From Jatrophihabitans sp035642535 (GTDB taxonomy: Bacteria; Actinomycetota; Actinomycetes; Mycobacteriales; Jatrophihabitantaceae): DNA of 64,000 nucleotides. The stretch spans positions 18,700 to 82,699 of the forward strand of contig DASQSE010000016.1 of the NCBI GenBank assembly GCA_035642535.1, in the 5' to 3' direction. The position numbers were made by a program, and so were the translations under genes. Under the pieces are notes generated by a model. It had not been told where the DNA came from. It saw nothing but the letters and a program-made list of their open reading frames with translations, and searched no databases. Position 1 is the stretch's first letter, and every line of letters starts with the position of its first letter. Shown one piece after another: positions 9,134-16,922 of the stretch.

Positions 9134-11506
9134 TCAGAGTGCCGTGATGTCACACATCGACGCGCGCAGGGGTGCGGTTCGGCTGATCGGATCGCTCGGC
9201 TCGGCGCGCAGGACGAGGTTCAGATTGGCGCTGTCCGGTCCGTACGGCGGATAGCCGGGCAGCCCGAGGTCCGCGCAGGCCTGCCACCAGCCGTGCTGCC
9301 CGGACACGACGGTCGGGTGGAGATTGGCGTTGAGCTTGGTGCGCGCCCGCACGCTGCCGTGCGGTGTGGAGATCAGGACCCAGTCGCCGGCGCTGATGCC
9401 GCGGGCGTCGGCGGTGTCGGGGTGGATCTCGACCTGGGGGTCGGTTGCCGATGCGCGGACGCCGGAGATGTTGCGGTGCTGCGACTCGCAGAACCACAGC
9501 GACTTGGCGCAGGTCAGTACGAGCGGGAACCGTTGCGCCAGATCCGGTCGCGACCGGGGACTTGTGCCCGGCTCGGTGAACGTGGGCAGCGGCGCGTAGC
9601 CGGCGGAGTGGAATGCCTCGGAGTACAGCTCCACCTTGCGAGTCGGCGTGCGGAACCCGCCCGCGTCGGCGTACTTGCGATGCCGAGTCGTGAGCGGGAC
9701 GCGGACGCCCGCCGGGTCGGCGCGCAGTTGCTCGAGCGAGATGCCGCTGGGCGCAAGCTGATGTCGAAACGCTGCGTCGATGTCGCCGCCGAAGAACCGA
9801 TCACCGAGACCGAGGCGGACGGCGAGGTCGAAGATGATCTGCAGGTCCGAGCGGGCCTCGCCGCGCGGCTCGACGAGCGGCGCGCGGAGTTGGACCAGCG
9901 ACTGCGCGGCCTCGCTGATGGCGAAGCCGAGCCGCAATGCTTCGGCCTCGAACGGGCTCGTCACGGGCAGGACGATGTCGGCCAACTCCGCGGTCGGGCT
10001 CATGAAGAGGTCCGCGTGCACGAAGAAGTCGAGCTCCGCCAACGCACTGCGCCCGCGAGCACTGTCCGCGTGCGCCATCACCAGGTTGGCGCCGAAGTTC
10101 ACGAGTGCGCGTGCCCGGCCGGCCAGCGCAGCGTCGTAGAAGTCCGGACCGGTGACGAACTCGAAGCGCGCCGGTCCGAGCGGGCGTTCCTCGATGCCGA
10201 TCGCCTTCGCGCGCTGGTCCGGGGTCAGGAACTCGACGCCGTCGATGCGATTGGCAGGCACGGCGGGGAACAGCACATTGCCACCGGGCACGTCCAAGCA
10301 ACCGAGCAGCGCGTACAGGACGCCGATGGCGCGCACCGTCTGGGTGGAGTTGCTGTGCTGCTCCAACCCGCTCCAGGTGTAGAAGGCGACCGGCCGGGAT
10401 TGCCACAGCGTCTGCGCGGCGTCGACGAGCTGCGTTGCCGGCACCCCGGCGACGGCCTCGGCCGCCTCGGGTGGCAGCTCGGCGCAAGCGGTGGCGAGCA
10501 GTTCGAACACCGGCCGGCACGCGACCTCGCCGTCCTGCGACGGGATCCGGTACGTCCCGGTCAGCGCCAGCCGGTTCTCGTCGACGCCGTACCGACCCTC
10601 GGCCGGGTCGTAGGAGACGGGGCCGGCGGATTGCTCGTCCCAGGCCACGTACTGCGCCGCATCCCCGTCCGGGAACACGTCGCACGCGCGGAGCAGGCCT
10701 CCGGTGTCGTCGCGGACTAGCAACGGCGCATTCGTCCAACGGCGAACGAACTCCGCGTCGTACCAGCCGCGCGTGATCATCACATGCGTCATGGCCAGCG
10801 CCAGCGCCGCGTCGGTGCCCGGCCGTACCCGCAGCCAATGATCGGCCTTGCTCGCCAGCCCGGCACGGCGCGGATCGACGACGACCAGTCGCGCACCACG
10901 GCGCAGCGCCGCCGTCGTCGCCGTCGCGTGGGCAAGCCGGGCCACGGACGGGTTGTAACCCCAGTACAGGACGCAGCCGGCCTGTTCGAGATCGGGGAGG
11001 TACATGCCCGGCACCGGCTCGCCGTACGTGTAGGTGGACGCGAGAAACCGGCCCCAGGCGCACAACTCCATCGACGCGAGCATGTTCGGGCTGCCGAACG
11101 CCCGCCTGAGTCGCGTCAGCCAATCAACCGAGTCCGACATCGCAGAGGTCGACGGCGAAGCGCTGCCGAACACTACGCACTCCGGGCCGCTGTCCCGCGC
11201 CAGCTGCGTCAATCGAGCGGCAACCGTGTCCAGCGCCTCGTCCCAGCTGATCCGCTGCCAGCCCGGATCCGCAGCGCCTTTGGCATTCGTTCGCTTGACC
11301 GGAAACAGCAGACGATCCGCGTGTCCGACGATCTCGGGTGCAGCCTTGCCCTTGATACACAGCGCCTGTCCGGTCGGATGCGTCCGATCCGGCGCCAACC
11401 GGAGCAACGTGCCATCGGCGACCGTCGCCGTCGCGCCGCACGTGGAGACGCACAACGGGCAGAACGTCGGAACCTGTCGCAGCTCACCAGCCGAGCCGTC
11501 AGCCAT
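9134..11506 (-). CDS. Molybdopterin-dependent oxidoreductase (formate dehydrogenase-like)
   Basis: A 790-residue cytoplasmic catalytic subunit of the DMSO-reductase superfamily. An N-terminal [4Fe-4S] motif is present (Cys16, Cys19, Cys23, Cys50), then the FDH-type domain; Cys149 in MELCAWGR is a good candidate for the molybdenum ligand (no in-frame TGA, so not selenocysteine). The C-terminal molydop-binding domain includes LVLTCAKSLWFCESQHRN and QVEIHPDTADARGI. The start at 11506 is chosen for GGGGGG just upstream; an ATG at 11551 adds an unlikely 15 residues. No Tat signal and no iron-sulfur or membrane subunit lie beside it, so the electron partner and substrate (formate, nitrate or an S/N-oxide) are unknown. 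Confidence 0.9.
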   Translation of the reverse strand: MADGSAGELRQVPTFCPLCVSTCGATATVADGTLLRLAPDRTHPTGQALCIKGKAAPEIVGHADRLLFPVKRTNAKGAADPGWQRISWDEALDTVAARLTQLARDSGPECVVFGSASPSTSAMSDSVDWLTRLRRAFGSPNMLASMELCAWGRFLASTYTYGEPVPGMYLPDLEQAGCVLYWGYNPSVARLAHATATTAALRRGARLVVVDPRRAGLASKADHWLRVRPGTDAALALAMTHVMITRGWYDAEFVRRWTNAPLLVRDDTGGLLRACDVFPDGDAAQYVAWDEQSAGPVSYDPAEGRYGVDENRLALTGTYRIPSQDGEVACRPVFELLATACAELPPEAAEAVAGVPATQLVDAAQTLWQSRPVAFYTWSGLEQHSNSTQTVRAIGVLYALLGCLDVPGGNVLFPAVPANRIDGVEFLTPDQRAKAIGIEERPLGPARFEFVTGPDFYDAALAGRARALVNFGANLVMAHADSARGRSALAELDFFVHADLFMSPTAELADIVLPVTSPFEAEALRLGFAISEAAQSLVQLRAPLVEPRGEARSDLQIIFDLAVRLGLGDRFFGGDIDAAFRHQLAPSGISLEQLRADPAGVRVPLTTRHRKYADAGGFRTPTRKVELYSEAFHSAGYAPLPTFTEPGTSPRSRPDLAQRFPLVLTCAKSLWFCESQHRNISGVRASATDPQVEIHPDTADARGISAGDWVLISTPHGSVRARTKLNANLHPTVVSGQHGWWQACADLGLPGYPPYGPDSANLNLVLRAEPSDPISRTAPLRASMCDITAL

Positions 11507-11584
11507 GCCACACCCCCCGCGGACCCGAAACGTCCGAGCCGATCCTGGCATCGGACGGCCCGGACCGGAACAAGCCCGGTCCCA

Positions 11585-12136
11585 TCATCTCTGCTGGACG
11601 TGCGCGCTTGCCTGCCGGAGGTCGATCCAGTAGCGCCGGACCGGCCCGAACCTGGTGCCCGCGATGGCTTCGAAGACGCCGCCGCAGCGCTCAATCGTCT
11701 GCCCAGACGCGACATTGTCCACGCGGCACACGGCCAGTATCCGGCGCATGCCCAGCGTCCGTGCCTCGTCGAGCATGCTGCCCATCGCCCAGGTGGCCAG
11801 CCCGCGGCGTCGCGCTGACGGCCGGATGCCGTAACCGATGTGTCCGGCCCAGCGTGTGTATTCGTCATCGCCGTCGCGCAGCGCGATCCCGCCGAGCACG
11901 CGATCGCCCTCGACGATCCACCGGTACGTACAGCGGTGCTTGCCGACGTCGATCGTCATAGCTGGATCGGACTGGTCGGACAGGCGAGCCAGCCAGGCGG
12001 CGAACCCGGCCTCCGATGCCACCTCATCGGACGGGCCCAAGCCGAAACCGTCCTCGTGCGGGCCCGGGCCCCACTCCGAATGCGCAGCCAGCCAGGCGGC
12101 GTGCAGCCGAGCGGTCGGCGCGATCAACTCAGGCAT
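11585..12136 (-). CDS. GNAT family N-acetyltransferase
   Basis: A 183-residue GNAT enzyme. The acetyl-CoA-binding core is visible as HIGYGIRPSARRRGLATWAM (motif A, with the R-R-x-G-L/xGxA loop), and motif B follows as ILAVCRVDNVASGQTIERCG. The conserved asparagine and the GxVFE-like ending resemble RimJ/RimL-type or small-molecule acetyltransferases. The substrate is unknown. The start ATG 12136 has only TGTGGG upstream. It lies 78 bases downstream of the molybdoenzyme start on the same strand, so it could be the promoter-proximal gene of a short operon. Confidence 0.88.
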   Translation of the reverse strand: MPELIAPTARLHAAWLAAHSEWGPGPHEDGFGLGPSDEVASEAGFAAWLARLSDQSDPAMTIDVGKHRCTYRWIVEGDRVLGGIALRDGDDEYTRWAGHIGYGIRPSARRRGLATWAMGSMLDEARTLGMRRILAVCRVDNVASGQTIERCGGVFEAIAGTRFGPVRRYWIDLRQASAHVQQR

Positions 12137-12159
12137 CCCACAACGCTAACCCGATCCGG

Positions 12160-13043
12160 TCAGCGAGCCGGATCGGCGAGCCAGTCGTAGATGGCCGCGA
12201 GATCGGGTCCGCCGAGAACATGCCCCCCACCGAGCTCGTAGCGGCATGCGCCGGAGACGGCCGACAGCAGGTACTCGTGATGCTCGCGCGATGCGAGCAC
12301 GTCGGCCGAGCCGTACCAGATGCTGGTCGGCGTCGTGATCGTGGACAGCTCGAATCCCCATGGCCGCGTCAACGCGATGCAGTCGTCGACCCACCCGTCG
12401 ACGCCGTGCCGGTAGGTCAACTCCATGCGTTCGAGAAAGCCGTCCTCCTCCTGCCGGGCCGCGAGCGCTCGGCGGTCACTCTCCGGTAACCCGTATTCGT
12501 CGGCGACCTGGATGCCGCCCGCCACGATGCTTGCTGGTGCGTCCGCCGCGAGACGCTCGACAATCGGGCGGTACGCGCCTTCCCCGCGCGCCGCGGCCCG
12601 GAACTCTTCGACGTTGCCCGGCGACATCCCGCCGTACCAGTCCAGGCCGGGCGCATCGTAGGGGCCAGGCCCACGACGCTCGCACACGCAGTGACGCGTT
12701 CCGGCAGTCCGGCGGCGAGTGCCAGCGCATGCGGCGCGCCGCCCGAGCCGCCCCAGACCGCGAAGCGATCCCAGCGCAACGAATCCAGCACCGTGCGCAC
12801 ATCCGCAACGACGTCCACGACGCGCCGGCCCGGCCGGCGACTGCTCGCCGCATAACCGGGGCGATCGATCACCAGCAGCTCAACGTCCGCAGCCGCCGCG
12901 GCGCCGACGAGTTGCGGAGCGAGCCATCGGGTGCCCGGCGTGCCGTACTGGAACACCGCGCCCCGCGTCGCCCCGGGGTTGTACAAGCAATACCCGACGC
13001 GCCGCTCACCGATGAGCACGTGCTCATCCACCCGATCGGACAC
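12160..13043 (-). pseudogene. Alpha/beta hydrolase split by a one-base frameshift
   Basis: Two overlapping minus-strand frames form one alpha/beta hydrolase of about 294 residues. The upstream frame (from 13043) supplies the N-terminus with the nucleophile elbow WGGSGGAPHALA and the first strands (VELLVIDRPGYAAS). It is homologous up to CASVVGLAP and then turns to arginine-rich nonsense. The downstream frame continues with YDAPGLDWYGGMSPGNVEEF and carries the catalytic-histidine region GGGHVLGGPDLAAIYDWL. One missing base at the G run 12661-12664 (C run on the coding strand) restores the whole protein. This is either a real inactivating mutation or an assembly error in a homopolymer. The separate pieces are unlikely to be functional. 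Confidence 0.85.
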
Positions 13044-13281
13044 GGTGCCAGTCTCGCAGCCCGGCGCACGTTTCCTGTCTGTTGGACGTCAGGAGTGAAC
13101 GTGAGCGACGCGCTGATCAACTTGCCGAGTCGTCGACCCGCGACTGATCCGTCGGCTGCGCAACCGGCAGCGGGTCCCGAATCGCATCGTCAACACGTCA
13201 GACCACGCGGCCGGTGCGAGTCACACGGGTGTGCTACCCAGTTCGGAGCAACGTCCTGACCTGCGCTCGACGAGGAGAGTC
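13044..13281. other. Divergent intergenic region with a weak small frame
   Basis: 238 bases between the broken hydrolase and the pentapeptide/DinB gene; both promoters should lie here. A GTG at 13101 with AGGAG just upstream opens a 52-residue frame to 13259 (begins SDALINLPSRRPATDPS). Its composition is Pro/Arg/Ala-rich without a recognisable domain, so it may be a gene remnant or chance. Confidence 0.3.
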
Positions 13282-14034
13282 ATGGCAACCTTCACTCGCT
13301 CCGACGATCTGCAGGGAGCCGAGTTCGTCCGCGCGAACCTGCGCGGCGCCCGGTTCATGAGATCTGACCTGTCCGGCGTCGTGATGCGCGGGGTCGATGC
13401 GCAGGGCGCCGACATCGATGCGCCGTGGCTGTTCGACCCCGGGGGCTCCTTACTCGTCAACGGCGTCGACGTCGTCCCGCTCGTCGAGGCCGAACTCAAC
13501 CGCCGCTTTCCCGGCCGCGCCGACCGACGCGCCGGAGATCCGGCCGGCCTGCGCGCGGCCTGGGCCCTGCTCGAGCGCACCTGGGCGACCACGCTGGAGC
13601 GCGTCGCGGGGATGCCGGCCGGCACGGTCGACATCTCGGTCGGCGGCGAGTGGTCGTTCGCCCAGACTCTGCGACACCTGATCCTGGCAACGGACATGTG
13701 GCTGGGTCGGGCGATCCTCGGGATCGAAGCACCGTTCCACCCCATCGGCCTCGCGGACGCCGGCACGGCGGACGACGGGCTGGACATGTCGGTCTTCGCG
13801 ACCGGCCTTCCGTCCTACGCCGACGTGATCGAGGCCCGGCAGGGGCGGGTCACCATGGTGCGGGACTTCCTCGCCGCCGTCACGTCGGACGAACTGGCCG
13901 CGACGCGCCAGAACCCGCATGAACCTGAGCATCAGGAGACCGTCGTCTCGTGCCTGCACGTGATCCTCGAGGAGGAGTGGGAGCACCATCGCTACGCCGT
14001 GCGCGACCTCGACGCGATCGAGGCAGACACATGA
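13282..14034 (+). CDS. Pentapeptide-repeat plus DinB-like protein
   Basis: A 250-residue protein joining two units. Residues 5-50 hold degenerate pentapeptide repeats (LQGAEFVRANLRGARFMRSD, then LSGVVMRGVDAQGADI), a right-handed beta-helix fragment. Residues from about 80 onward form a four-helix DinB/YfiT-like bundle with ISVGGEWSFAQTLRHLILAT and a late EEEWEHHRYAVRDL; the histidines fit the DinB metal site. DinB-fold enzymes include mycothiol- and bacillithiol-dependent transferases, so a thiol-transferase role is possible but unproven. ATG 13282 is preceded by GAGGAGAG. Converges on the small secreted protein gene. Confidence 0.85.
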   Translation: MATFTRSDDLQGAEFVRANLRGARFMRSDLSGVVMRGVDAQGADIDAPWLFDPGGSLLVNGVDVVPLVEAELNRRFPGRADRRAGDPAGLRAAWALLERTWATTLERVAGMPAGTVDISVGGEWSFAQTLRHLILATDMWLGRAILGIEAPFHPIGLADAGTADDGLDMSVFATGLPSYADVIEARQGRVTMVRDFLAAVTSDELAATRQNPHEPEHQETVVSCLHVILEEEWEHHRYAVRDLDAIEADT

Positions 14035-14048
14035 GGTGATCCTGAGGC

Positions 14049-14324
14049 TCAGCCGCCGTTGCAGGTGTTGGGGAACTCGTCGTCGGGCAGCCCGCCCGCG
14101 GCCAGCGTTTGCACCTCGTCGCCGACGCCGGGCCGGACAGAGGTCGGGTCGTGTGCCACCCCGTTGACGAACTGGCCGAAGGGGCCGGGCTGCTGCGCTG
14201 CGGCGCCGACTGACGATCCGACGCAGCCTTGCACGGCAGGCTGTGCGGCGTAGGCGGGCGCGGCTGCCGCGAGCGGCAGGAGAATCGCTGCGAGCAGGGC
14301 GGCGGCGTGGATTCTCTTCTTCAT
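14049..14324 (-). CDS. Small secreted protein, unknown function
   Basis: A 91-residue precursor with a textbook Sec signal peptide (KKR, hydrophobic core LLAAILLPLAAAAP, cleavage after AYA at about residue 27). The mature part is about 64 residues, rich in Gly, Pro and Ala, with two cysteines (QGCVGSS and NTCNGG at the end) that may form a disulfide. AGGAG precedes the ATG by five bases. Three 17-bp tandem repeats lie in its leader. It resembles the many short actinobacterial exported proteins without assigned function. Confidence 0.8.
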   Translation of the reverse strand: MKKRIHAAALLAAILLPLAAAAPAYAAQPAVQGCVGSSVGAAAQQPGPFGQFVNGVAHDPTSVRPGVGDEVQTLAAGGLPDDEFPNTCNGG

Positions 14325-14335
14325 CGTGGCTCCTG

Positions 14336-14386
14336 TTGTCTCGGGATGGACGTTGTCTCGGGATGGACGTTGTCTCGGGATGGACG
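14336..14386. repeat. Three perfect 17-bp tandem repeats
   Basis: The unit TTGTCTCGGGATGGACG occurs three times head to tail at 14336-14352, 14353-14369 and 14370-14386 without a mismatch. The array lies in the 87-base gap upstream of the secreted-protein gene (start 14324), beginning about 12 bases from its start, so it falls in its leader or promoter. The period is not a multiple of 10.5, so helical phasing of a repeated operator is imperfect. Confidence 0.95.
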
Positions 14387-14411
14387 CGGTGGCGCGGCCG
14401 GGCGGTCTTGG

Positions 14412-15248
14412 CTACGGCTCGGCGCGCTGCCAGGTGATCTGCGGGAAGCGGGTATGCAGTGCGGCGGCGTCGGCGGTCATGTCGCCGGTGTCCATGACCA
14501 GGGCAGCGCCGGCTTGGCGCGAGAATGCGGGCGCGAACGGTGCTGCCACGGTGCCGAGGACATGTAGCGCGCCGCGCGGGATGTGCCGGATCTTGGTGGC
14601 GCCGAGCAGTTGCGCGAGCTGAACCATGGTGAGGTTGACCGGGCCGGGGACGTCGATCGTCCGGCCGTGCAGCCGCGGGTCGTGGATCGCGTGCTCGACG
14701 AGGGCCGCGACGTCGCGAACGGAGACGAAGTTGATCGGGTTGCTGCCGTGCCCGAAGACCAGGGCGGGGCCACCGTCGGCGAGTTTGGCGCCGATGATGC
14801 CGCTCCACGTCTCGAGGTATGCGGAGGGCCGCAGCACGGTGTAGGCGAGTCCGCCGGCGTACAGGTGTTGCTCGCCGGCGTGTTTCGCGCGATGCAACGA
14901 CATCGGATGGTCCGGTCGGGCGTCAAGCACGGACAGCAGGATGAAATGGCCGACCCCGGCGTCGGTCGCGGCGCGCACGAGGTTCGCCACGCCCCTGTTG
15001 TCGACCGCTTCCGGACCGCGGCCGCGGCCGCCGAGAAAGCCGTGCACCGCGGACACGACGATGGCGCACCCGTCCACAGCCGCGGCCAGCGTTCGCGGTT
15101 CGCACACGTCGCCGATCGACACTTGCGCGCCGAGTCCCTGCGCGTGGGCCGCGTCGCGGGTGAGCACCCGTACCTGCTCACCAGTCGCCGCCAGACGGGC
15201 GAGAAGTTCGCGCCCCAACGTGCCGGTGCCGCCGGCGACCAGGATCAC
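14412..15248 (-). CDS. NAD(P)-binding NmrA/SDR-like protein
   Basis: A 278-residue Rossmann protein of the atypical/extended SDR (NmrA, NAD(P)H azoreductase-like) type. The N-terminus VILVAGGTGTLGRELLARL holds the TGxxGxxG dinucleotide loop; later comes HFILLSVLDAR and the YTVLRPSAYLETW region, while the classic YxxxK is replaced by HRAKHAGEQ. The start is GTG 15248, sharing GTGA with the stop of the preceding SnoaL gene, so the two are coupled. The pair is divergent from a TetR regulator. It may reduce or sense a quinone or ketone; the substrate is not evident. Confidence 0.88.
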   Translation of the reverse strand: MILVAGGTGTLGRELLARLAATGEQVRVLTRDAAHAQGLGAQVSIGDVCEPRTLAAAVDGCAIVVSAVHGFLGGRGRGPEAVDNRGVANLVRAATDAGVGHFILLSVLDARPDHPMSLHRAKHAGEQHLYAGGLAYTVLRPSAYLETWSGIIGAKLADGGPALVFGHGSNPINFVSVRDVAALVEHAIHDPRLHGRTIDVPGPVNLTMVQLAQLLGATKIRHIPRGALHVLGTVAAPFAPAFSRQAGAALVMDTGDMTADAAALHTRFPQITWQRAEP

Positions 15249-15655
15249 GGCGCGCCTGTCTGCCGATGCACGGCGGCGGTCACGTCGCCGGTCGCCGACT
15301 CGACAGGCTCGAGGTAGAAGCGCGCCGAGACGATCTGCTCGTCCGCCACTCGGAAGATGATCACGCCGGCCATCGCGTGCGGCGTGCCGTCGGCGCGCGT
15401 GCCGGTCATCTCCCACTCCGTCCACGCCTGATCGTCCTCGACAGCCGACGCGATGACCTTCGCGGCGATGTCCGGCACGGCGCCGAAGATGGTGGTCCAG
15501 TTGCGCCGGACCTGATCCCGGCCGTGAAATCCGCGCGGCGGATGAGCCGGCGTCTCGTTCACGTAATCGGATGCGAAGCAGCCCACCAAGGCGTCGATGT
15601 CGTGCGCGTTGGTCGCCGCAATGAGCTGGTCGATGACGCTGCGTGTTTCCACCAT
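15245..15655 (-). CDS. SnoaL-like polyketide cyclase / NTF2-fold protein
   Basis: A 136-residue protein with typical SnoaL wording: ATNAHDIDALVGCFASDYVN, HGRDQVRRNWTTIFGAVPDI and GVIIFRVADEQIVSARFYLE. Members act on small ring compounds or as unassigned accessory proteins. ATG 15655 is preceded by GGGGGTGCGGCG, nearly the same leader sequence as at the monooxygenase-like gene 16746. It is the first gene of a two-gene operon with the SDR protein, facing the TetR gene across about 55 bases, so TetR probably represses it. Confidence 0.85.
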   Translation of the reverse strand: MVETRSVIDQLIAATNAHDIDALVGCFASDYVNETPAHPPRGFHGRDQVRRNWTTIFGAVPDIAAKVIASAVEDDQAWTEWEMTGTRADGTPHAMAGVIIFRVADEQIVSARFYLEPVESATGDVTAAVHRQTGAP

Positions 15656-15678
15656 CGCCGCACCCCCGTTCGGTACGA

Positions 15679-15703
15679 TCCATATTCGATCCAGTACTAT
15701 GGA
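15679..15703. promoter_or_regulatory. Candidate TetR operator in divergent promoter
   Basis: An inverted repeat, TCCATA at 15679-15684 and TATGGA at 15698-15703, spans 25 bases centred between the SnoaL and TetR starts. Its position, just before or over the TetR start codon (15711), suits autorepression and repression of the divergent operon. The arms are short, so this is a candidate only. Confidence 0.4.
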
Positions 15704-15710
15704 ACGGATT

Positions 15711-16397
15711 ATGGCTGACGTCAAGACCACCCGGCACTACGACGTCAGCCGACGCCGTGAGCAAGCCGCTCGCACCCAGGACGCCGTGCTCACAGCGGCG
15801 CGCCGGCTGCTCCTCGAGGACGGCTACGCGGCCACCACGGTGGCGCGCATTGCCGCCGAGGCAGGCACTTCCGTGGACACGGTGTACAAGGGGTTCGGGG
15901 GCAAGTCCGGCATCGTGCGCGCGCTCTGGCAACGTGGCCTGGCCGGCCGCGGACCGGTGCCCGCCCCGGTGCGATCGGACGCGCTCAGCTCGACCGAAAC
16001 AGATCCAGTTCGGGTGCTGCGCGGCTGGGGACAGTTCACTGCCGAACTCGGCCCCGAGGGTGCGCCGATCATGCTGCTCATCCGCGCAGCATCGGCCACC
16101 GACCCCGACATGGCCGCACTGCTGGCCGAGGCGGACGACCAACGCCGAACGCGCATGCGACACAACGCCCGACGACTCAAGCGCCGCGGCTGGCTCCGCC
16201 CCGGCATCACCCTCGCGCAGGCAACCGACATCCTCTGGACCTACAGCTCCGCCGAGCTCTACGAGCTGCTGGTCATCAAGTCCGGCTGGCCGGCCGATCG
16301 ATACGGCCAGCTCGTCGCGGACGCGCTCATCGCCGCGCTCCTGCCGGAGACCTACAGACCCACCGGCGGCGGGCGTGACCGTCGGGCCGTCGGCTGA
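15711..16397 (+). CDS. TetR family transcriptional regulator
   Basis: A 228-residue repressor. The N-terminal helix-turn-helix is clear: AARRLLLEDGYAATTVARIA followed by AEAGTSVDTVYKGFGGKSGI. The C-terminal ligand domain (about residues 80-215) is all helical, with LRGWGQFTAELGPEGAPIML and ATDILWTYSSAELYELLV. It sits back to back with the SnoaL-SDR operon and probably controls it in response to the small molecule handled by that pair. ATG 15711 is preferred; ATG 15699 is an in-frame alternative adding four residues, and both lack a strong ribosome site. Confidence 0.9.
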   Translation: MADVKTTRHYDVSRRREQAARTQDAVLTAARRLLLEDGYAATTVARIAAEAGTSVDTVYKGFGGKSGIVRALWQRGLAGRGPVPAPVRSDALSSTETDPVRVLRGWGQFTAELGPEGAPIMLLIRAASATDPDMAALLAEADDQRRTRMRHNARRLKRRGWLRPGITLAQATDILWTYSSAELYELLVIKSGWPADRYGQLVADALIAALLPETYRPTGGGRDRRAVG

Positions 16398-16446
16398 GCG
16401 GCGCTACAAGATCAACAGCACGAACGCGGCTGCTGACCCAGCCGTG

Positions 16447-16746
16447 TCACCCGCCTGAGGCCTTCGCCTCGGCGACGATCTCGAAGACCGTCTCGTCCGG
16501 CTCGACGGTGAAGCCGCCTTCGATGCCCGCACTCATGCTCGGCAGGAGAATCTCGTTGCGGAACTTCTCCCAGCTCTCCTGCGAGTCGTGCACCGCCGCG
16601 ATCGTCCAGCCATCCGCCGAAGGGCCGGCAACGTGGTAGAGCTGCCCTTCGGGCAGACGTCCGTCTGCTGGATGCACTGCCGCGATCGACGCGTCGTACT
16701 GTTCCTTGGCGCCACCGGCGAACTTGTGGACGACGTCGTATGCCAT
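16447..16746 (-). CDS. Antibiotic-biosynthesis-monooxygenase-like small protein
   Basis: A 99-residue protein fitting the dimeric alpha-beta barrel of ABM/ferredoxin-like proteins: a short opening strand (YDVVHKFAGGAKEQYD), the middle GWTIAAVHDSQESWEKFRNE typical of the ABM helix, and a closing strand FEIVAEAKA. The family includes quinone-forming monooxygenases and non-enzymatic proteins. GGGGG precedes ATG 16746 by eight bases. It converges on the TetR gene; a weak hairpin (CGGCTG/CAGCCG, 16427-16444) lies between the stops. An internal alternative fold cannot be excluded. Confidence 0.75.
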   Translation of the reverse strand: MAYDVVHKFAGGAKEQYDASIAAVHPADGRLPEGQLYHVAGPSADGWTIAAVHDSQESWEKFRNEILLPSMSAGIEGGFTVEPDETVFEIVAEAKASGG

Positions 16747-16905
16747 GGCCGTACCCCCGTTTCTTATGCGGAAGGGACCGGGAATGGTCCACCCCGCGAA
16801 CGCAACCGAACGGTACCCCGGATGCATGCCCGGTCAACATGCACGACCGGCGAGGTAATGCAGACGAACCGGGACGATCGTCGTTTGTGGCACCCGAACT
16901 TGCTA

Positions 16906-16922
16906 CTGATCTCCGAGATCAG
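16906..16922. other. Perfect 17-nt palindrome at a gene end
   Basis: CTGATCTCCGAGATCAG has perfect 8-base arms around a central C. It overlaps the stop codon (16919-16921) of the secreted phosphodiesterase-like gene. As RNA it could fold as a 6-bp stem with a 5-base loop, a modest terminator; as DNA it could be a protein site. Nothing else distinguishes the two. Confidence 0.35.

Noticed and set aside
9134..11506. Selenocysteine in the molybdoenzyme
   Set aside because: The active-site position reads Cys (MELCAWG) and no in-frame TGA interrupts the gene.
14336..14386. Repeat array considered as a CRISPR
   Set aside because: The 17-bp units are directly adjacent with no spacers, and no cas genes are present.
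15245..16163. Extending the SDR gene to a 583-residue protein starting at 16163
   Set aside because: The upstream part is the shifted frame of the SnoaL gene and antisense of TetR; GTG 15248 begins exactly at the dinucleotide-binding strand.
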